A stretch of 64,000 nucleotides of DNA from DAIDKA01 sp035487155 (GTDB taxonomy: Bacteria; Pseudomonadota; Gammaproteobacteria; Steroidobacterales; Steroidobacteraceae), in NCBI GenBank assembly GCA_035487155.1, contig DATHMK010000091.1, forward strand, positions 56,864-120,863. Direction: 5' to 3'. This document shows positions 44,084 to 52,727 of the stretch, piece by piece. The notes under the pieces were generated by a model that saw only the letters and a list, made by a program, of their open reading frames with translations, was not told where the DNA came from and did not search any database. The translations under genes were made by a program, and so were the position numbers. Within the stretch, counting starts at the first letter, position 1; each line of letters starts with the position of its first letter.

Positions 44084-44355
44084 CGTTGAAGGTTAAAATT
44101 TTGAAGTAAAAACAACGACTTATACCCAAAAGGTTAACCCTGCGGGTGCGCGAACTATAACGGATCCGCGCAGCCTTTCAACTGTTTGTACGCAAACCTG
44201 TCGCTGGGGCCTGCCAGAGGAGGCTCATACGGTCAAGTCAAAGACCCGGGGAACGGCCTGCCGCAGCGTCACCGCCAGAATTCAGATGTCCCACGTTGGC
44301 AGCACGTTAGCCGCATTTGGCCGTCCGTTGGCGCCTGATGGCGGCGGAACATGCC

Positions 44356-45459
44356 CTATTGATTCACCCAGCGGTTGGCGTCGGAGGCCGGCGCCGTTTG
44401 GGTGGTGGTCTGCGCCGGCAGGCCGGGCGCGGATGCCGGCGGCGCGGCAGGTGGCGCGGCCGAGGCAGGAGCACTGCCCGCGGGCGCCGCCTGCGGCGCT
44501 GAGCTCGGGGCCACCGGCGTCACGTCCGCCTGCAGACCCACCAGCACCGGAATGCCGTCGGCCTTCTTCAGCGTATCCACGGCGATATCCCAGTTGACCG
44601 CGGTGGTGGTGTTGCCCAGCACCTCATTGAGCAGGTCCTCGAACTTGCTCAACACCGGATCCACGCTCTGGCCTTGCGCATCCACCGGCGGATGCGCCTC
44701 CAGCAGCAGGTCACCGTCGACGAAGGCCACCTTCAGGGGCAGGTTGATCAGGTAAACCTTCGTGCCTACCGGCACGGTCGGAAAAATCGCCGCCACGTCT
44801 TCCGGATACATGCGGATGCAGCCATGGGTCACCGCCATGCCCACCGCCAGAGGATTGTTGGTGCCGTGAATGAGGTAGTCACCCGGATGAATCGCCAGGC
44901 GCATGGCAAACAGGCCCAGGGGATTGTCCGGACCGGACCTGATCACCCCTGCGGGCAAGGGATCATTGTTGGCCAGATGTTCGGCGCGCACCGAGGCCGG
45001 CGGATTCCAGGTCGGATTCTTTTCCTTGGACACCACGTGCGTCAGACCCATCGGGGTTTGCCAATCCATCTTGCCGATGCTCACCGGATAGGTGACCACC
45101 GTGGGGATCTCACCCTTGCGCGGCTTGGGAAAGTAATAGATTCGGTGCTCGGGGATATTGACGATGATGCCATCGCGAGGGCCCGGCGGAAGGATATGGC
45201 GTCCGGGAATCACGATCGGGGTGCCCTCGCCCGGCAACCATGGGTCCACCTTGGGATTGGCGCGCGCCATCTCCTCGTAGCCCAGTCCGTAGCGCCGGGC
45301 GATCTCCACCAGCGTGTCCGAGTAATGCGTGGTGATGTGCAGGTCCTCGCCGATGACCTGCAGGTTCGGATCGTTGAGCTCGTACACCGCGGCGCGCGCC
45401 GGCGGCAGCGCGCACAGCGCGACGGCGATGACCACGGCGTTGATGAATATGCCTTTCAT
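44356..45459 (-). CDS. L,D-transpeptidase (YkuD family)
   Basis: 367 residues with a signal peptide (cleavage near ARAA). A LysM-like segment (THYSDTLVEIARRYGLGYEEMARAN, quoted in part as LVEIARRYGLGYEEMARAN) is followed by the YkuD domain with the catalytic motif HGTNNPLAVGMAVTHGCIRM, containing His and Cys. This resembles ErfK/YbiS-type enzymes that attach lipoproteins or make 3-3 cross-links in peptidoglycan. A low-complexity Ala/Pro tail follows. Its start is only 19 bp from the divergent glycosylase gene. Confidence 0.93.
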   Translation of the reverse strand: MKGIFINAVVIAVALCALPPARAAVYELNDPNLQVIGEDLHITTHYSDTLVEIARRYGLGYEEMARANPKVDPWLPGEGTPIVIPGRHILPPGPRDGIIVNIPEHRIYYFPKPRKGEIPTVVTYPVSIGKMDWQTPMGLTHVVSKEKNPTWNPPASVRAEHLANNDPLPAGVIRSGPDNPLGLFAMRLAIHPGDYLIHGTNNPLAVGMAVTHGCIRMYPEDVAAIFPTVPVGTKVYLINLPLKVAFVDGDLLLEAHPPVDAQGQSVDPVLSKFEDLLNEVLGNTTTAVNWDIAVDTLKKADGIPVLVGLQADVTPVAPSSAPQAAPAGSAPASAAPPAAPPASAPGLPAQTTTQTAPASDANRWVNQ

Positions 45460-45478
45460 ATCCCGCTATTCTACAGCC

Positions 45479-46087
45479 ATGTCACTGCCGCGCACCTTCT
45501 ATGCACGCGATGCCTTGAGCGTCGCCCGCGACCTGCTCGGCATGCAGCTGGTCATCCGCCAGCCAACGGGCCTGAAGGTCGGTCGCATCGTGGAAACCGA
45601 GGCCTATCTGGGTCCGCAGGATCTGGCCGCGCACAGCGCCGGCGGCCGACGCACGGCGCGCACCGAGGTCATGTATGGCCCCGCTGGCCACGCCTATGTC
45701 TATCTGATCTACGGCATCTGGAACTGTCTGAATGTCGTCGCCGGCGCCCCGGGTGTGCCGCACGCGGTACTGCTGCGCGCCGTGGAGCCGGTCGCGGGCA
45801 TCCAGTCGCCCAGCTGGGGCCCGGGCCTGCTGTGTCGCGCGCTGGGTATCGATCGTACCTACAACGGGGCGGACCTGCGCGGCCGGGAACTGTGGATCCG
45901 GGCCCCGAAAAGAGTGCCGCCGCTGCGCATCGCGACCGCCACGCGCATCGGGGTTGACTATGCCGGGGACTGGGCCCATCGCCCCTGGCGATTCTTCGAC
46001 CGCGACTCCCCGTTCGTTTCCACCGTCACGGCGGCCGCGCGCCGGCGCGCCACGGCCCTTGCCGAGCGGCTTCAGATCCAGGTCTGA
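45479..46087 (+). CDS. DNA-3-methyladenine glycosylase (MPG/AAG type)
   Basis: 202 residues. Base-excision repair enzyme for alkylated purines, of the mammalian AAG fold. Motifs: ARDLLGMQLV, IVETEAYLGPQDLAAHS (catalytic glutamate) and YVYLIYGIWNCLNVV. A TATTCT box lies six bases before the ATG, so the message may be leaderless. Its 3' end overlaps the convergent cysNC gene by 16 bases. An upstream extension to 45329 would run through the divergent gene and is rejected. Confidence 0.92.
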   Translation: MSLPRTFYARDALSVARDLLGMQLVIRQPTGLKVGRIVETEAYLGPQDLAAHSAGGRRTARTEVMYGPAGHAYVYLIYGIWNCLNVVAGAPGVPHAVLLRAVEPVAGIQSPSWGPGLLCRALGIDRTYNGADLRGRELWIRAPKRVPPLRIATATRIGVDYAGDWAHRPWRFFDRDSPFVSTVTAAARRRATALAERLQIQV

Positions 46088-47955
46088 GTGTCCCCGCGGT
46101 CCATGCCGCCCCACCCCAGAATCTGCCGTTCCCGCAGCAGCGCCATGACGCGGGCCGCGCTTTGCGCCAGGTTTTCGCCGCTGGTGTCGAGCCGCAGGTC
46201 CGGTTGCTCGGGCGGCTCGTACGGCGAGTCGATACCGGTGAAGTTCTTGATCAGCCCGGCCTTGGCCCGCGCATACAGCCCTTTCGGATCGCGGCGTATG
46301 CACTCCTCGAGCGGTGTGTCGACGAACACCTCGATGAACTCACCCTCCGGCACCAGCTCGCGCACCATGCGCCGCTCGGCGCGGAACGGTGAAATGAACG
46401 AACACAACACGATCAGGCCGGCATCCGTGAACAGCTTGGCCACCTCGCCCACGCGGCGCACGTTCTCGACCCGGTCGGCGTCCGTAAAACCCAGATCCCG
46501 GTTCAGGCCGTGACGCACATTGTCGCCATCCAGCAGGTAGGTATGGGCGCCACCGCTGTGCAGTTCCTGCTCGACCAGGTTGGCAATGGTGGACTTGCCC
46601 GAGCCGGACAGTCCGGTGAACCACAGGATCACCGGCTTGTGACCGTTGCGATGCACGCGCGCCACTTTGTCGATCGAGAGGCTCTGGCGATGCACATTGG
46701 TGGCGCGCCGCAGCCCGAAGCAGATCATGCCCGCGCCGGCCGTGGCATTGGTGAAGCGGTCGATGAGAATGAAGGCACCGGTTTCGCGGTTCTCGGCGTA
46801 AGGGTCCAGCGCCACGGGCGCCGAGGTCGCCACATTGCACAGCCCGATCTCATTGAGCGCCAGGGTCTTGGCGGCAATGTGCTCCAGGGTATTGACGTCC
46901 ACCTTGTGCTTGAGGGTCGTGATGCGCGCCGGCACGAAGCGCGTACCGATGCGCATCAGGTATGAACGTCCCGGAAGCATGGGATCTTCGGCCATCCACA
47001 AAAGATGTGCGGCGAACTGATCCACCACCTCGGGGCGCTGTTCGGGGGGCGCCAGCACATCCCCGCGCGCAACATCGATCTCATCGGCCAGAACCAGAGT
47101 CACCGCATCCCCCGCGCGTGCCTCGGGCAGATCGCCATCTGCGGTGACGATGCGTGCGATGCGGGATTCCTTGCCGGAGCCCGCCACCACCACGGCCTCA
47201 CCGTCACGGATGCTGCCGGAGGCGACCGTGCCGGAGAAGCCGCGAAAGTCGAGGTTCGGGCGGTTGACCCACTGCACCGGGAAGCGGAAGGGCTTTTCCA
47301 GCTGTGCGGCCTGCGCGTCCAAAGCCTCCAGGTATTCCAGCAATGTCGGACCGGCAAACCAATGCAGTCTGCTCGAGCGCGTCGTCACATTGTCGCCGAA
47401 GCGCGCCGACACGGGCACGGCAGTGACTGAGGCAAAGTTCAGCGACTTGGCGAAACCCAGGTAGTCCCCGACGATGTGGTGAAAGGCCTCCGCGGAGTAA
47501 TCCACCAGATCGATCTTGTTGATGGCGACGGCGACATGGCGGATGCCCAGCAGCGAACAGATGTAACTGTGGCGGCGCGTCTGCGTCAGCACCCCCTTGC
47601 GGGCATCGATGAGGATGACCGCAGCGTCGCTATTGGAGGCCCCGGTCGCCATGTTGCGCGTGTACTGCTCGTGTCCGGGTGTGTCGGCGACGATGAACGA
47701 ACGGCGTGGCGTGCTGAAGAACCGATAGGCCACATCGATGGTGATGCCCTGCTCGCGCTCGGCCTCCAGCCCATCCACCAGCAGCGCCAGATCGATGTCC
47801 TCGCCGGTGGTGCCGTGCTTGCGGCTGTCGCGCGCCAGGGTCGCCAGCTGATCCTCGAGAATCAGCTTGGAGTCGAACAGCAGCCGGCCGATGAGCGTGG
47901 ACTTGCCGTCATCCACCGACCCGCAGGTCAGGAAGCGCAACAGGCTCTTCTCCAT
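46072..47955 (-). CDS. cysNC: Sulfate adenylyltransferase subunit 1 fused to adenylylsulfate kinase (CysN-CysC)
   Basis: 627 residues. N-terminal EF-Tu-like GTPase CysN: GSVDDGKST (12-20), DTPGHEQYTRNM and INKIDLVD, then beta-barrel domains. C-terminal APS kinase CysC: GLSGSGKST (448-456), LDGDNVRHGLNRDLGF and FISPFRAERRMVREL. With CysD it activates sulphate to PAPS. The fusion is widespread in proteobacteria. It overlaps cysD by ATGA. Confidence 0.96.
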   Translation of the reverse strand: MEKSLLRFLTCGSVDDGKSTLIGRLLFDSKLILEDQLATLARDSRKHGTTGEDIDLALLVDGLEAEREQGITIDVAYRFFSTPRRSFIVADTPGHEQYTRNMATGASNSDAAVILIDARKGVLTQTRRHSYICSLLGIRHVAVAINKIDLVDYSAEAFHHIVGDYLGFAKSLNFASVTAVPVSARFGDNVTTRSSRLHWFAGPTLLEYLEALDAQAAQLEKPFRFPVQWVNRPNLDFRGFSGTVASGSIRDGEAVVVAGSGKESRIARIVTADGDLPEARAGDAVTLVLADEIDVARGDVLAPPEQRPEVVDQFAAHLLWMAEDPMLPGRSYLMRIGTRFVPARITTLKHKVDVNTLEHIAAKTLALNEIGLCNVATSAPVALDPYAENRETGAFILIDRFTNATAGAGMICFGLRRATNVHRQSLSIDKVARVHRNGHKPVILWFTGLSGSGKSTIANLVEQELHSGGAHTYLLDGDNVRHGLNRDLGFTDADRVENVRRVGEVAKLFTDAGLIVLCSFISPFRAERRMVRELVPEGEFIEVFVDTPLEECIRRDPKGLYARAKAGLIKNFTGIDSPYEPPEQPDLRLDTSGENLAQSAARVMALLRERQILGWGGMDRGDTQTWI

Positions 47956-48869
47956 CAGAAGTATCCTTCGCGCTTCTTGCGTTCCATCGAGGCCGCCTCG
48001 TCACTGTCTATGAGGCGTCCGGAGCGCTCGGAAGTCCGGGCACTGACCATTTCATCGATGATGGCATCCAGGGTCGCAGCCGAACTTTCGATGGCCGCCG
48101 ACAACGGATAGTCGCCCAGGGAACGAAATCGCACGCTGCGCAGTTGCTCCTGCTCCCCGGGCAGCAGCGGCATGCGCTCATCGTCGCGCATGATCAGCAG
48201 GCCATCGCGCGTGACCACCGGGCGCGGCGCGGCGAAGTACAGCGGCACCACCGGGATGTCCTGGGCGCGCGTGTACTGCCACACATCAAGCTCGGTCCAG
48301 TTGGACAGCGGAAAGACGCGGATGGTCTCGCCCTTGGTGAGGCGGGTGTTATACAGCTGCCACAGTTCGGGACGCTGGTTGCGCGGCTCCCAGGTGTGGC
48401 CGGCGGAACGCACCGAGAAAATGCGCTCCTTGGCGCGGCTTTTTTCCTCGTCGCGGCGCGCGCCGCCGAACGCGGCATCGAAGCCGTACTGGTCCAGGGC
48501 CTGCTTCAGGGCCTCGGTTTTCATGATCTGGGTGTGCACCTGGGAGCCGGAACGGATCGGGTTGATGCCGCGCGCCACGCCGTCCTGGTTGGTGTAGGTC
48601 AGAAGTTTGAAGCCATAGCGCGCCACGATCATGTCGCGGTGGCGGATCATGTCGCGGAACTTCCAGCCGGTGTCCACGTGCAGCAGCGGGAACGGCGGCT
48701 TGGAGGGGAAGAAGGCCTTCAGCGCCAGATGCAGCATCACCCCTGAATCCTTGCCGATCGAATACAGCATCACCGGATTGGCGAATTCGGCCGCCACTTC
48801 GCGCATGATGCCGATGGATTCGGCTTCCAGGCGCTTGAGGTGCGCCGAGAGTGCGTGTGCGACGCTCAT
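47955..48869 (-). CDS. cysD: Sulfate adenylyltransferase subunit 2
   Basis: 304 residues from ATG 48869 (MSVAHALSAHLKRLEAESI). PP-loop ATP-pyrophosphatase family: YSIGKDSGVMLHLALKAF, LLHVDTGWKFRDMI, FGGARRDEEKSRAKERIFS and WTELDVWQYT. It pairs with the CysN domain to make APS. A longer frame runs through cysQ in another frame. It overlaps cysQ and cysNC by four bases each. Confidence 0.96.
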   Translation of the reverse strand: MSVAHALSAHLKRLEAESIGIMREVAAEFANPVMLYSIGKDSGVMLHLALKAFFPSKPPFPLLHVDTGWKFRDMIRHRDMIVARYGFKLLTYTNQDGVARGINPIRSGSQVHTQIMKTEALKQALDQYGFDAAFGGARRDEEKSRAKERIFSVRSAGHTWEPRNQRPELWQLYNTRLTKGETIRVFPLSNWTELDVWQYTRAQDIPVVPLYFAAPRPVVTRDGLLIMRDDERMPLLPGEQEQLRSVRFRSLGDYPLSAAIESSAATLDAIIDEMVSARTSERSGRLIDSDEAASMERKKREGYF

Positions 48870-49669
48870 GCCGCCAGCGCATGCGGCACGAAGGCGCCGC
48901 TGGCCACGAACCAGGGATTGCGAAACTGCGGCTTGCCGTAACGCAGGGATTGCAGGTCCGGGCCGAGCACCTGGCCGCCGGCGGCCACCAGTACCGCATG
49001 ACCCGCGGCCGTATCCCACTCCATGGTCGGACCCAGGCGCGGATACAGGTCAGCCTCCCCCGCGGCGACCAGGCAGAATTTGAGCGATGATCCCACCGAC
49101 TTCAGGTCCGACACCGTGTAGTGGGCCAGATAGGCGTCGGTTTCGGCGGTGCGGTGCGAGCGGGAGGCCACCGCGATGATGCCTGCCTGCGGTCGGGCGC
49201 GCACCCGGATGGGCGCGAACCCCGTCGCGACCGGGTGGTGCGGATCAAGGGTCGCACGCAGCGCGCGGGCGGTGGCGACATTGGCGGCAAAGAGCTGGCC
49301 GCTGGCCGGCGCATAGACCACACCCAGGATCGGTGTCGCGGCGCGGACCAAGGCGATGTTGACGGTGAAATCACCGCGCTTGTGAACGAACTCCTTGGTG
49401 CCATCCAGCGGGTCGACGAGAAAGAACTCAGCGCCGACTTGCGGCACATGACCCGCGGCCACCTGTTCCTCGGCCACCACCGGGATGGCGGGTGCGTGGC
49501 GTTGCAGCTGCCGCAGAATGATTTGCTCCGCGACATGGTCCGCGACCGTGACCGGTGAATCATCCGCCTTGGTCTGGACTGCAAAGGCCCCCGCGTAGAT
49601 TCGGTTGGCGGCCTGCCCTGCTTCAAGCGCCGCCGCGATCAATGCGTCCAGTAACAGATCGTCTGACAT
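48866..49669 (-). CDS. cysQ: 3'(2'),5'-bisphosphate nucleotidase
   Basis: 267 residues, inositol-monophosphatase superfamily. It removes 3'-phosphoadenosine-5'-phosphate, the by-product of PAPS reduction. Metal motifs: VVAEEQ, DPLDGTKEF and WDTAAGHAVLVAAGG. It is the first gene of cysQ-cysD-cysNC. No cysH, cysJ/I or transporter is nearby, so the pathway is split. Confidence 0.93.
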   Translation of the reverse strand: MSDDLLLDALIAAALEAGQAANRIYAGAFAVQTKADDSPVTVADHVAEQIILRQLQRHAPAIPVVAEEQVAAGHVPQVGAEFFLVDPLDGTKEFVHKRGDFTVNIALVRAATPILGVVYAPASGQLFAANVATARALRATLDPHHPVATGFAPIRVRARPQAGIIAVASRSHRTAETDAYLAHYTVSDLKSVGSSLKFCLVAAGEADLYPRLGPTMEWDTAAGHAVLVAAGGQVLGPDLQSLRYGKPQFRNPWFVASGAFVPHALAA

Positions 49670-49969
49670 TCAATTGTGTATTTGCGCTAGTTACAAGCGG
49701 GGGCCCGAAGTGTACACAGGCGCTTATAGGGTGAGGTGCGGTCGCGCTGCAGTTGTAAGACTTGTTGGGTATGAGCATATAAGTCATATGTTGAATCAAT
49801 AGGTTATGATGTTTTTATATAATTGGGATCAAGGCCGTGTTGCCCTACCGGCGCCCCCTGGGCGGGAACACCGGTACCGCAGCGCAGTCCAACCGTCGAC
49901 CTCACGTCAACGGCGGCACGCCGTGCCGCGTTTTGCGTATTCAAGTCAAAGGCTCACTGGAAACGAATC
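49670..49969. other. Divergent intergenic region upstream of cysQ and a lipoprotein gene
   Basis: 300 bp without a gene. An AT-rich core (49765-49825) contrasts with the GC-rich surroundings. It holds a palindrome CATAT-AAGTC-ATATG (49776-49790) and a perfect -10 hexamer TATAAT (49818-49823); TTGAAT at 49791 is too far upstream (21 bp) to be a standard -35. A 7-bp hairpin at 49913-49929 is followed by TTTT. Confidence 0.55.
49913..49934 (+). terminator. Terminator-like hairpin in the lipoprotein-gene leader
   Basis: GCGGCAC, GCC, GTGCCGC followed by GTTTT, 36 bp before the lipoprotein start. The stem is perfect but short and the U-tract weak, so it could be a leaky terminator or simply leader structure. 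Confidence 0.35.
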
Positions 49970-50539
49970 ATGATGCTTACAGGATCTGTCGTCCGTCACT
50001 CCCGCCTGCTGGCCGCGGCCGCCACCGCCGTGGTGCTCTCGGCCTGCGTCGTGGCGCCTCCGCCGCGTGATCTGGCGCCGCCCCCGCCGCCGCCGAATGT
50101 CACCGTGTACGCCTATCCGCAGCAGGGTCAAACCCCGCAGCAACAGGATCGCGACCGCTACGAATGCTCCACCTGGGCGACGCAGCAGACCGGATTCAAT
50201 CCCAGCGCGCCGAATGTGCCGCCCCATGAGCGAGTGCAGGTGGTCGCCGGAGTGCCGCCGGGAAGCGGCGTCGCCGCGGGCGCCATTACGGGCGGCATCC
50301 TGGGCGCGGCCGTTTCAAGCCCACGCAATGCCGGTGCCGGGCTGCTGCTGGGCGCGCTGCTGGGCGGTGCCGTCGGCGCCGGCGCCGAAGCCAGTGCGGA
50401 TGCGAATGCGCAGGCGGCGGCCGACGCCAACGCCAATGCTCACACCCAGGCGCAGGCCGCGCAGATCGAACGCAAGGCATCGGACTACCGTCGGGCGCTG
50501 GGCGCCTGTCTGGAAGGCCGCGGCTACAGCATCCAATAA
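49970..50539 (+). CDS. Glycine-zipper lipoprotein
   Basis: 189 residues. Lipobox LSAC (Cys26), a proline-rich stretch, then YAYPQQGQTPQQQDRDRYEC and WATQQTGFNP, a glycine zipper (GAITGGILGAAVSS, GAGLLLGALLGGAVGAGAEA) and a terminal module DYRRALGACLEGRGYS. Glycine-zipper lipoproteins insert in or span the outer membrane; function unknown. The next gene shares the YEC...QTGF and DYxRAxxACLxGRGYS modules without the zipper. ATG at 49970 or 49973. Confidence 0.78.
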   Translation: MMLTGSVVRHSRLLAAAATAVVLSACVVAPPPRDLAPPPPPPNVTVYAYPQQGQTPQQQDRDRYECSTWATQQTGFNPSAPNVPPHERVQVVAGVPPGSGVAAGAITGGILGAAVSSPRNAGAGLLLGALLGGAVGAGAEASADANAQAAADANANAHTQAQAAQIERKASDYRRALGACLEGRGYSIQ

Positions 50540-50554
50540 TTTAGGGATCAAACG

Positions 50555-51271
50555 ATGATGCGCACCAATACCTGTATCCGTACGGCCGTGTTGAGCACGC
50601 TGGGTCTGGCGGCCGCGCTCGCTGTGGGCCTCGCCAGCGCCGATCAGCGCTTTGATGGCCGCGGTCCCGAACGCGGCCCGGCGCCCGGTCCGCACCAGCA
50701 CATGGACGCGCGCTTCGCGCATAACCATGCCTATTTCGATCGCGGCTATTCGGTGCACGACCTGCCGCGCGATCGGCTGGTCTTCAACCGCGGTCCCAAC
50801 CGCTACTTCTATTCCGGCGGCGTCTGGTATGCGCCGCGCGGGGGCGTGTACGTGGTGGTCGGGGCGCCAGTGGGCCTGTTCATCCCGGTGCTGCCGCCCT
50901 TCTATTCCACCGTGTGGTTTGGCGGCGTGCCGTACTACTACGCCAACGACACCTACTACACCTGGAACGCGGCCAACAACGGCTATGAAGTGGTGGATCC
51001 GCCCAATGACGCCGTGAATGCCGCACCGGACGCGGCACCGCCGGCGCCGCCCACCACCACGCAGCTGTTCATCTACCCGCGCAATGGCCAGAAAGAGGAT
51101 CAGCAGGCCAAGGACAAATACGAGTGTCACACCTGGTCGACCAGTCAGACCGGCTTTGATCCGACGGCCACCGGCGGCAATGTGCCACCGGATCAGTTCA
51201 ACGGCAAAAGCGCGGATTACTATCGCGCCATGGCCGCCTGCCTGCAGGGCCGCGGCTACAGCGTCGAGTAG
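50555..51271 (+). CDS. Secreted YEC/GRGYS-module protein (DUF6515-like)
   Basis: 238 residues with a signal peptide (cleavage near ASA). A His/Pro region, then RYFYSGGVWYAPRGGVYVVV and GLFIPVLPPFYSTVW with many aromatics, which recalls DUF6515 proteins. The C-terminus (FIYPRNGQKEDQQAKDKYEC, WSTSQTGFDP, DYYRAMAACLQGRGYSVE) repeats the module of the upstream lipoprotein. It lies 15 bases after that gene, so the two are a pair in one operon. Role unknown; surface or envelope location is inferred. Confidence 0.72.
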   Translation: MMRTNTCIRTAVLSTLGLAAALAVGLASADQRFDGRGPERGPAPGPHQHMDARFAHNHAYFDRGYSVHDLPRDRLVFNRGPNRYFYSGGVWYAPRGGVYVVVGAPVGLFIPVLPPFYSTVWFGGVPYYYANDTYYTWNAANNGYEVVDPPNDAVNAAPDAAPPAPPTTTQLFIYPRNGQKEDQQAKDKYECHTWSTSQTGFDPTATGGNVPPDQFNGKSADYYRAMAACLQGRGYSVE

Positions 51272-51281
51272 CAGCCTGGAA

Positions 51282-51310
51282 GTCTCGCGTCAGCCGAACT
51301 GACGCGAGAC
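51282..51310. terminator. Hairpin with 12-bp perfect stem between convergent genes
   Basis: GTCTCGCGTCAG / CTGACGCGAGAC with a CCGAA loop, 10 bp after the + gene and over the rseP stop codon. No U-tract on either side, so it is a candidate Rho-dependent or bidirectional 3'-end structure. Confidence 0.55.
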
Positions 51311-52663
51311 ATCATTGAACAGCGCGATACCCAGCAGCAGCACCAGCAAGGCGATGCCGACCTGCTGACCGAAGATCTGGGTGCGCTCACTCAAGGGCTT
51401 GCCCTTAATCCATTCGGCCGCCTGGAACACGATCTGGCCGCCATCCAGCAGCGGGATGGGCAACAGGTTGAACAGCGCCAGGGCCAGAGAGATCAGCACC
51501 AGAAATCCGATGAAGGTCTCAGGCCCTGCCTGCGCGGATTCGCCGGCATATTGAGCAATGCTCAACGGACCATTGAGGTTCTTCACCGACACCTGGCCCA
51601 GCACCATGCGCCACAGCAGCTTGCCCTGGGTGGCCGTGAGATTCCACGCATCACCAAAGGCGGTGGCCAGCGCGGCGCCGGCAGACAGGTCGCGGTGAAC
51701 GACCATGTCCGGCGGCAGTTTCACCGTGGTGGGTCCGGCCACCCCGATGCGTCCGACCATGTGGCCCGTTCCATCCGGTTTCGCCGTGACGGGCACCTGC
51801 ACCGTGTGCAGGGCACCGGCGCGCCGGAACTGCACGGTGATGGTCCTGCCGGCCGACCCGGCGATCCCCTTGACGATGTCGGAAAAGTCGTTGGTGGCCG
51901 CGCCGTCAATGGCCACGATGCGATCCCCGGGACGCAGCCCGGCACGGCCGGCATTGTCCCCACGCGTCACATCGATGAGTACCGGGGGCACCGGCGGCTC
52001 GCGGAAATGAAACCCCAGCCCGGACAGCAGCATGGACGGCTCGGTGAGGTGGCGGCGCGCGGCCGGATCGGGCACCGAGAGGATAATGTTGTGCGTCTGC
52101 CCGTCGGGGGCGCGCACCAGCAGCCGCGCCGAACCCTGACCCAGGATCGAATCCAGCAGATCGAACATGACGTCGCGTGAGTCGGGCACCGCCTGATCGC
52201 CAATGCCCAGGATCTCATCGCCGCGATTCAGGCCAGCGCGGGCGGCCACGGAGGCCGGCTGGACCTCCCCGATGATGGGCCGCTCGTCATTGATGCCCGA
52301 TACCCAGCGCATGCCCCACAGCACCAGTATGGCGAACAGCAGGTTGAAGCCAGGGCCGGCCAGCAGCACCAGGATGCGCTGCCAGGGCGGCCGGCGCGTG
52401 AAGGAGCGATCCAGGAGCTCGGGCGCCACCGGAGCATCGCGCTCGTCCAGCATCTTCACGTAGCCGCCCATTGGAATGGGCGCCAGTACCAGTTCGGTGT
52501 CATCGCTGAGCATGCGGCTCCAGATCGGTTTACCGAAGCCCACCGAGAAGCGCAGCACCTTGAACCCCAGGCGCCGGGCCACCCAGAAGTGGCCGAACTC
52601 GTGGATCACCACCAGGAAGCCCACGGCGATCACGTACCACAGCGCAGACCAAACTACATTCAT
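51290..52663 (-). CDS. rseP: Site-2 intramembrane metalloprotease RseP
   Basis: 457 residues. Zinc motif HEFGH (His21, Glu22 and His25) in the first membrane helix, two PDZ domains (about 115-190 and 205-280, e.g. GLNRGDEILGIGDQ and GLRPGDRIVAIDG), and the LDGGQ motif in a C-terminal helix. It cleaves the anti-sigma factor RseA in the envelope-stress response. In many relatives rseP sits between dxr/cdsA and bamA; here those genes are absent nearby. Confidence 0.95.
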   Translation of the reverse strand: MNVVWSALWYVIAVGFLVVIHEFGHFWVARRLGFKVLRFSVGFGKPIWSRMLSDDTELVLAPIPMGGYVKMLDERDAPVAPELLDRSFTRRPPWQRILVLLAGPGFNLLFAILVLWGMRWVSGINDERPIIGEVQPASVAARAGLNRGDEILGIGDQAVPDSRDVMFDLLDSILGQGSARLLVRAPDGQTHNIILSVPDPAARRHLTEPSMLLSGLGFHFREPPVPPVLIDVTRGDNAGRAGLRPGDRIVAIDGAATNDFSDIVKGIAGSAGRTITVQFRRAGALHTVQVPVTAKPDGTGHMVGRIGVAGPTTVKLPPDMVVHRDLSAGAALATAFGDAWNLTATQGKLLWRMVLGQVSVKNLNGPLSIAQYAGESAQAGPETFIGFLVLISLALALFNLLPIPLLDGGQIVFQAAEWIKGKPLSERTQIFGQQVGIALLVLLLGIALFNDVSRQFG

Positions 52664-52727
52664 CCGTTCAAGCTCCAGGCAAGTTCATGCCGCATTCTAC
52701 CCTCAGTGGCCCTGCCGGCCCGCCGAT

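Noticed and set aside
43834..44115. 93-codon frame overlapping the small acidic protein
   Set aside because: The alternative frame has no coherent composition; the 72-residue frame has a clear acidic/basic pattern.
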